Source: Clostridia bacterium UC5.1-1C12
Lineage (GTDB): Bacteria > Bacillota_I > Bacilli_A > Erysipelotrichales > Erysipelotrichaceae
NCBI GenBank assembly: GCA_001305055.1
Contig: BBZX01000003.1
Coordinates: forward strand, 62,001-126,000
DNA length: 64,000 nt
Reading direction: 5' to 3'
Part shown: positions 59,613-64,000 of the stretch, piece by piece
Layout of the letters: each line of letters opens with the position of its first letter
Position numbering within the stretch: the first letter of the stretch is position 1
The notes under the pieces: model-generated
The model's input: only the letters and a program-made list of their open reading frames with translations
Told to the model about the DNA's origin: nothing
Databases searched by the model: none
Translations under genes and position numbers: made by a program

Positions 59613-60944
59613 GTTGTATAATTGGAAAATCTTCTCAAATCGGGGGGGGGGGTACTAATACATCTTTAATTAGTGATTTTATATCCCGTGGTATCTATTG
59701 GCACAAGCCGGCAATCTGCGGCCATTTAAAAATTTGGAAAACGAGAATGTTGTTGAACCATATTTCACAGGTTTATATACTTGTGCTTATACAAAAAATT
59801 ATTTTGTATTTTTACAGCAAGCAAGTGACGATGTATATATTTACATCGAAATATATAAGCTTGAAACATGGGAAACTGTATTAAAAAGGAAAATGTTTAC
59901 TGAATATTCGAACAAATCGGTATTGGGAAGTTATATTGCTTTAAACATGACGTATGAGGATGATGTTTATTTGATTGCTAGTGATTTTTCGTCGATATTG
60001 AATATAAGGATTGATGAGACTCAAGCAAACAAATATGTATTTAATCTGATTACGCTGCCAAGAAAAATGACTGATTATGTGTCGATTTGTACGCTTGGTA
60101 ATACTGCGTATATGTTTGGATTTAGGACAGACGGAGGTACATCATCAAGCGCAAACACTACCTACACAAGCATTATTAAATTTGATGCTCAGGCAAAAGC
60201 CGTTACGGTATTAGGCGTAAATACAAGCGACATGGGTTTCAATGTTGGTGGTCAAAATTCAAGTAACGCGCAAACATCGTCCGGGGTTTACGGATGTTTT
60301 CCTTATGGCGATAATGAAATCATGATTTTTGGTAAGCACGCTGATACCGAATTAAAGACAACGCGTATGGTTTTATATAACACCTTAACAGGTGAAAACA
60401 AAAATGTTACTGACGATCCTGAATATACTTATCTAAAAAAATTAAACACATTCAGCACCTTATTCAATAATTCGACAAGCAATATTAAAAGCGCAAGAAA
60501 TCATGTATCTACAAATGGTTTAGTTCTATATTCAACTTCGAACTCAATAACTATTCCAACTGGTAACGGTAATTCAAACAATAACAAATGGTATTTGGAT
60601 AATAAAAATTCTGCCCATATTACCTTGCGATTACATATTGTCGTTGATACTAAAGATAAAAAATTGTTTAGTACCTGGATTCCAGAAATGACACCGTCTT
60701 CTGTGTACTACAGCAGCTCTTATAGCGGCGGAAGATATGGACTTTCTTACAAATGGTTAAGCGCTGATGGAACATTTAGACAGGTGCCTTCAGGAGCTAA
60801 TACAACCGGTATTGATATTCGGCGATCACTTGTATATGACTTAAATCGTAAATCAATCAAGGCGTTTTCGATGGATACAACTGATACAAAGTTGAGGGCT
60901 GTTGGTGCAATGATGATAGACTTTGTGGTGGTTGTAAAAAAGGA
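59603..60944 (+). CDS. Beta-propeller-like tail fibre protein with poly-G tract (one frameshift)
   Basis: ATG 59603 opens MAIGCIIGKSSQIGGGG, where the glycines are encoded by an uninterrupted run of eleven G (59642-59652). A frameshift near 59699 (one G lost at TATTGGCAC) leads into AQAGNLRPFKNLENENVVEP and a long repetitive beta-rich region (YVSICTLGNTAYMFGFRTDG, GVYGCFPYGDNEIMIFGKHA, RMVLYNTLTGENKNVTDDPE). The kelch-like pattern suggests a receptor-binding propeller. With the shift repaired the frame is continuous and ON for eleven G. The 3' boundary near 60944 is uncertain; the frame changes again there. Confidence 0.65.
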
Positions 60945-61590
60945 GTACAGGTTAAACCATTTTCCGAGATACCATCGCCCATGCAAGTGCGCTTCGTGCG
61001 GCCGTCAAATCTCAGTATCATTAACATCGAACCTGACGGTGAAGGTTATTACGAGGCGCCCGAAGAATGTTATTTATACATGGCGATTGAAAATGACAGG
61101 GTCATTAAGCGTCAACATATCCTTTAGATGGGTATCCATACATCGATGAGCAGCCATTTAAATTTTGGTACGATAAGGAGGTGCAAGACATGATAGATAG
61201 ATTAGATGGCTATGATGTAACGGAAGCTGAATTGCAAGAATATCTTGCTGGATTGACGATGCCGGCATTTGATGTAGAGGTAATAAAAAGAGAAAATATA
61301 TACGAAGTGTACTGCAATTGTAAGCTTTTATATTACTATGAATCTAAAGTCACTGCTGATCAGGAAAAAAGAGAATTGAAGATAACTGGTTTATCTCGCA
61401 GGCACAGATCCATTTTGCGGATAAAAAGATCGTGCAGGCAGAACCGGAAGCATTTGAGCCAATTAGTAATGATATGGTTGTACTAGAGGGCATAGCTGCC
61501 AACTATGAGCAGACATTGTTATTGCAAGAAAGCGTTACGGCAGTTATGGAAGGTTTAGCAGATTTATATGAACTGAATTTAGGAGGATGA
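60945..61590 (+). CDS. Tail-associated protein downstream of the propeller (two frameshifts, start uncertain)
   Basis: After the shift near 60944 the frame reads VKPFSEIPSPMQVRFVRPSN and YLYMAIENDRVIKRQHILLD; a T is missing near 61122 and an A near 61379. It continues YDVTEAELQEYLAGLTMPAF, DNWFISQAQIHFADKKIVQA, and ends ESVTAVMEGLADLYELNLGG. AAAAAAGGAG at 60936-60945 could be its ribosome binding site with a lost start codon, or the segment may be fused to the propeller. The terminal MEGLAxxYE motif recurs in the protein at 63243. Confidence 0.55.
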
Positions 61591-61592
61591 TT

Positions 61593-63209
61593 ATGTTAAA
61601 GGCGATTGATAACAATAAAAATTTGGTTAATATCTATGATAACGATGAAATTGATTTGAATATTAAAAATGCTGTTAGTAATAGAGCAAAAACTGATTTA
61701 AGTAATGTTGAAAATCCTGTTTTCAAAGTAAAGGTAATAGCCTCAGGTTATCAATCGCTACATTTGGGTGATTATATCTCATCAGCTGAGGATATACAGT
61801 CAATTGATCCTGATTTTCTGCGCTGCGACGGTAGTTTGATTAAAAAATCGGATTATCCGTATATATATAATAGATTTGGTGGTTATGGAACTATCCCAAT
61901 AGCAAGCTATACCAAAGAGCCACTTGATACCAGTAAATTGGCGGAAATTGGTGCTGAACGATTTAGTTATAGCACATCATTTAGTTATGACTCATTGGTT
62001 TTTAACCCATCTAAAACAAGAGCAATAAGCCCAATTAAAGTATATATCGGTGGTACTAACAAAGAAATGATTGTGCTATTTGATACATTGGATTGGCATA
62101 TTATAAACATTGTAGATCCAACAACGATATTCTCAGACACAAATTTATATATATATACGAGTGTAGCTTTTAGTGAATGCTCTGAAATGTCACCTTTTAT
62201 TTTTATAGATGATGAAACCATACTTTTTTGTGTAAGGAATAAAGTAACATCACGTAATGATTATATTGCTACTCTCTATACGACATCTGATTACTTTACG
62301 ACAACCACTTCAATAAAAGAAATGCCTAATAGTAGCAGTTATTACCATGCATCTTTTTATGGATTTGGTGAAACGTCTGAAGGCAATCAATTTATGATGG
62401 CTGAACATACCTATTCAGGATCAAGCAGTTATGATCGAGGGATAGCATGGCTTGCATGGAACAAAAGCAATGTTAATTCTGCAGCAGGTAGCACACGTAA
62501 ATTTGGTGAGACTTATCAATACCTATTAAAACTTGGGGATACTTGGCTTCTAGCATATGGAGCTTATGCCGGGTATGAATCACCATATGAGTATATACAA
62601 AGCGTTGCTGCTTTATATAGATTGAGTATATCTGCGACAGGAATTACGTTTAATTCATTTACATATCCAGCGTCTATTACTTCTCTAGATGCATCAGGAA
62701 AAATGAAAAATTTTCTATGTGGCGCTACTTATTACAAAGGTAAATATATATTTGGTGATAAAGGATCTAACAGCTTTATAACTACTGATTTTAAAAATTA
62801 TGAAAGTTATAGCATGGGCGGTAGATCTGACTATTTTATGAAACAAATAGTTGATTTTGATGCTGCTGAATATCCATCAAGCAATGCGATTTTTATTGAT
62901 CAACGATCAAACGGTAAAACCAGTATAAAATTATCCGTCGCATACCAAAGAGAGGCAGATCAAGCAAGTTTTGCATGGTCGCATCAGCAAAGCTATCCAT
63001 TTAGTAATTACGGTTTATCAAATTTTTATAGTATGTGCAGCTGGATAGATAATGATAAGTTGAAAATTATCGTAGGCAATACTACAACGCTTGATTTGCA
63101 ATTACTTACTATTAATTTAATGGATTTTAATGTCTATATTAACGTTCCAGCATTTTCGGATACTATGAGTAGTTATAGTGATAACAGTTTTATAAAAAGA
63201 AAATTTTGA
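61593..63209 (+). CDS. Second tail fibre protein with tail-collar motif
   Basis: The intact 538-residue protein starts at ATG 61593, six bases after AGGAGG. Near residue 75, DFLRCDGSLIKKSDYPYIYN, then RFGGYG, is the phage tail-collar pattern (DGS ... YP-LF--IG). The remaining 430 residues are beta-rich (KVYIGGTNKEMIVLFDTLDW, STRKFGETYQYLLKLGDTWL) with Trp/Tyr repeats, suggesting a propeller or receptor-binding head. A second adhesion device beside the poly-G fibre is inferred. Confidence 0.75.
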   Translation: MLKAIDNNKNLVNIYDNDEIDLNIKNAVSNRAKTDLSNVENPVFKVKVIASGYQSLHLGDYISSAEDIQSIDPDFLRCDGSLIKKSDYPYIYNRFGGYGTIPIASYTKEPLDTSKLAEIGAERFSYSTSFSYDSLVFNPSKTRAISPIKVYIGGTNKEMIVLFDTLDWHIINIVDPTTIFSDTNLYIYTSVAFSECSEMSPFIFIDDETILFCVRNKVTSRNDYIATLYTTSDYFTTTTSIKEMPNSSSYYHASFYGFGETSEGNQFMMAEHTYSGSSSYDRGIAWLAWNKSNVNSAAGSTRKFGETYQYLLKLGDTWLLAYGAYAGYESPYEYIQSVAALYRLSISATGITFNSFTYPASITSLDASGKMKNFLCGATYYKGKYIFGDKGSNSFITTDFKNYESYSMGGRSDYFMKQIVDFDAAEYPSSNAIFIDQRSNGKTSIKLSVAYQREADQASFAWSHQQSYPFSNYGLSNFYSMCSWIDNDKLKIIVGNTTTLDLQLLTINLMDFNVYINVPAFSDTMSSYSDNSFIKRKF

Positions 63210-63242
63210 AGGTAAAAAATACCTTTACATCAAGGCAAGGTG

Positions 63243-63585
63243 ATGACTATGTATTATGTTTATAAAAATGAAAAAGGCGATTTATTTGTATCTGAAAATA
63301 AGCCAACCATGTACGCAGATATGTTTGAAGTGAATGTGCTGCCTTTTTATCCCAATGCAGACAATGCAGAAATAACTATGCAGGCAGACTTTGAAAATCA
63401 TAAAGTTTGGTACGAAGTTAATGAACTACCTAATAAAAAATGTTGATTTAGATACAATTCATGAAAATGTATTAGCTATCATGGAAGGCATGGCAGCATC
63501 TTACGAAGAGCAAAGTAGCAATGATATGAACATCATGGAAGGTCTTGCTGCAATCTATGAGGAACAGATAGGAGGTACTCAATAA
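63243..63585 (+). CDS. Small tail-associated protein (one frameshift)
   Basis: The N-terminal half (MYYVYKNEKGDLFVSENKPT, VWYEVNELPNK) continues after a shift in the A6 run near 63437 into a helical C terminus with two MEGMAASYEEQ / MEGLAAIYEEQ repeats, about 114 residues. These repeats match the end of the protein at 60945, so both probably belong to one tail-tip system. Confidence 0.6.
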
Positions 63586-63740
63586 TGGAAAAGATTTATG
63601 CAGTCTTACTTATTAATCAGGCACGTACATGGACAAGTGTACCGGCTAAAATCAAACCCAAAGTAGAGGTAGTATTACAAGAACATGTTGCCGCTGGTTT
63701 GATTAGTCAGGAACGATACGATGAGATCATGGCTAGCTGA
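63585..63740 (+). CDS. CD1375-like small phage protein, copy 1
   Basis: ATG 63585 overlaps the previous stop. The 51-residue protein [20 protein letters not shown] resembles the downstream copy ([16 protein letters not shown]). The C-terminal [13 protein letters not shown] is XkdX-like. Such proteins accompany tail fibre genes in Clostridial phages; function unknown. Confidence 0.65.
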   Translation: MEKIYAVLLINQARTWTSVPAKIKPKVEVVLQEHVAAGLISQERYDEIMAS

Positions 63741-63789
63741 TTGGCTAACTGATGTTGGTTTATGGATCTTAAAGAAAGGAGGTACCGAT

Positions 63790-63915
63790 ATGGTTGCAGT
63801 ATATGTGGCGCTGATTATCAACGGTCGCAGAACTTATGCGAGTGTGCCTGCATTGCTTAAAGACAAAGTAAAAGTTGATCTGGAAGCATTGGGCCTAGAA
63901 GATTTATGTAAGTAA
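63790..63915 (+). CDS. CD1375-like small phage protein, copy 2
   Basis: ATG 63790 after AAAGGAGGT gives a 41-residue protein ([20 protein letters not shown], then [14 protein letters not shown]) homologous to the preceding small protein. It is a typical CD1375-family peptide. Confidence 0.7.
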   Translation: MVAVYVALIINGRRTYASVPALLKDKVKVDLEALGLEDLCK

Positions 63916-63929
63916 GGAGGTGAGCTGCA

Positions 63930-64000
63930 GTGTTTACATTATCAACCTTTTACAAATCCCATGAGTGGGAAGACCTCATCAAAATATTAAAAATCGAACG
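63930..64000 (+). CDS. HNH endonuclease, N-terminal start (runs off window)
   Basis: GTG 63930 after AAGGAGGTGA gives FTLSTFYKSHEWEDLIKIL, then KIER, the usual beginning of phage HNH endonucleases that lie beside terminase genes. The catalytic region is outside the window. This suggests the packaging module starts here, after the tail fibre genes. Confidence 0.6.
   Translation, partial: MFTLSTFYKSHEWEDLIKILKIE

Overview
The window reads as chromosome of a low-G+C Gram-positive bacterium (Firmicutes). The paired glgC/glgD genes, class B sortase, CarD-family regulators, livJHMGF operon and central glycolytic genes fit an Erysipelotrichia- or Clostridia-like gut organism. I infer Erysipelotrichales-like without being able to prove it. 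From about 42.5 kb to the right edge the DNA is a prophage integrated at the 3' end of ssrA.

Chromosomal layout: (1) 1-5.8 kb: end of glycogen phosphorylase, a small AT-rich island with two secreted or membrane protein genes, type I pullulanase and two small membrane proteins. (2) 5.8-12 kb: site-2 protease homologue, solute-binding lipoprotein, ung, folC and a folate-type ECF S component preceded by a possible structured leader, then pta. (3) 13-16.7 kb: glycogen synthesis operon glgC-glgD-glgA, which with glgP and pulA makes a glycogen storage and mobilisation region. (4) 16.8-26 kb: cell-surface block with sortase B, a large anchored SpaA/Cna-B-like protein, a transglutaminase-like lipoprotein and a type IV filament/competence-like operon whose only ATPase is PilT-like. 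(5) 26-28 kb: pgk-tpiA. (6) 28.5-33.8 kb: branched-chain amino acid ABC transporter livJHMGF plus a CBS-ACT protein. (7) 34-42.5 kb: two CarD-like genes, eno, a methyltransferase, secG-rnr-capA-smpB-ssrA.

The prophage runs integrase (minus), a divergent CI/Cro-type switch, early genes, an SMC-like ATPase, a Sak4-like ATPase, a DUF669 protein, an SF2 helicase, a primase-helicase, RusA, PcfK/PcfJ and a late regulator. Then come a lysis cassette (two small membrane proteins and an endolysin), a small-terminase-like protein, two large tail-fibre-like proteins, small CD1375-like proteins and the start of an HNH endonuclease. The second prophage boundary lies outside the window. Two arrays of GTGTCA-type repeats, one just after the primase-helicase and one strictly 11-bp phased ahead of the lysis promoter, look like the most interesting regulatory or replication elements.

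A dominant property of the sequence is about 50 single-base frameshifts, nearly all in short homopolymers and mostly deletions. They break genes a living cell needs (pgk, secG, pta, livF). They look like consensus errors from an indel-prone sequencing method rather than pseudogenisation. Genes are therefore reported at full reconstructed extent, with the shifts noted.
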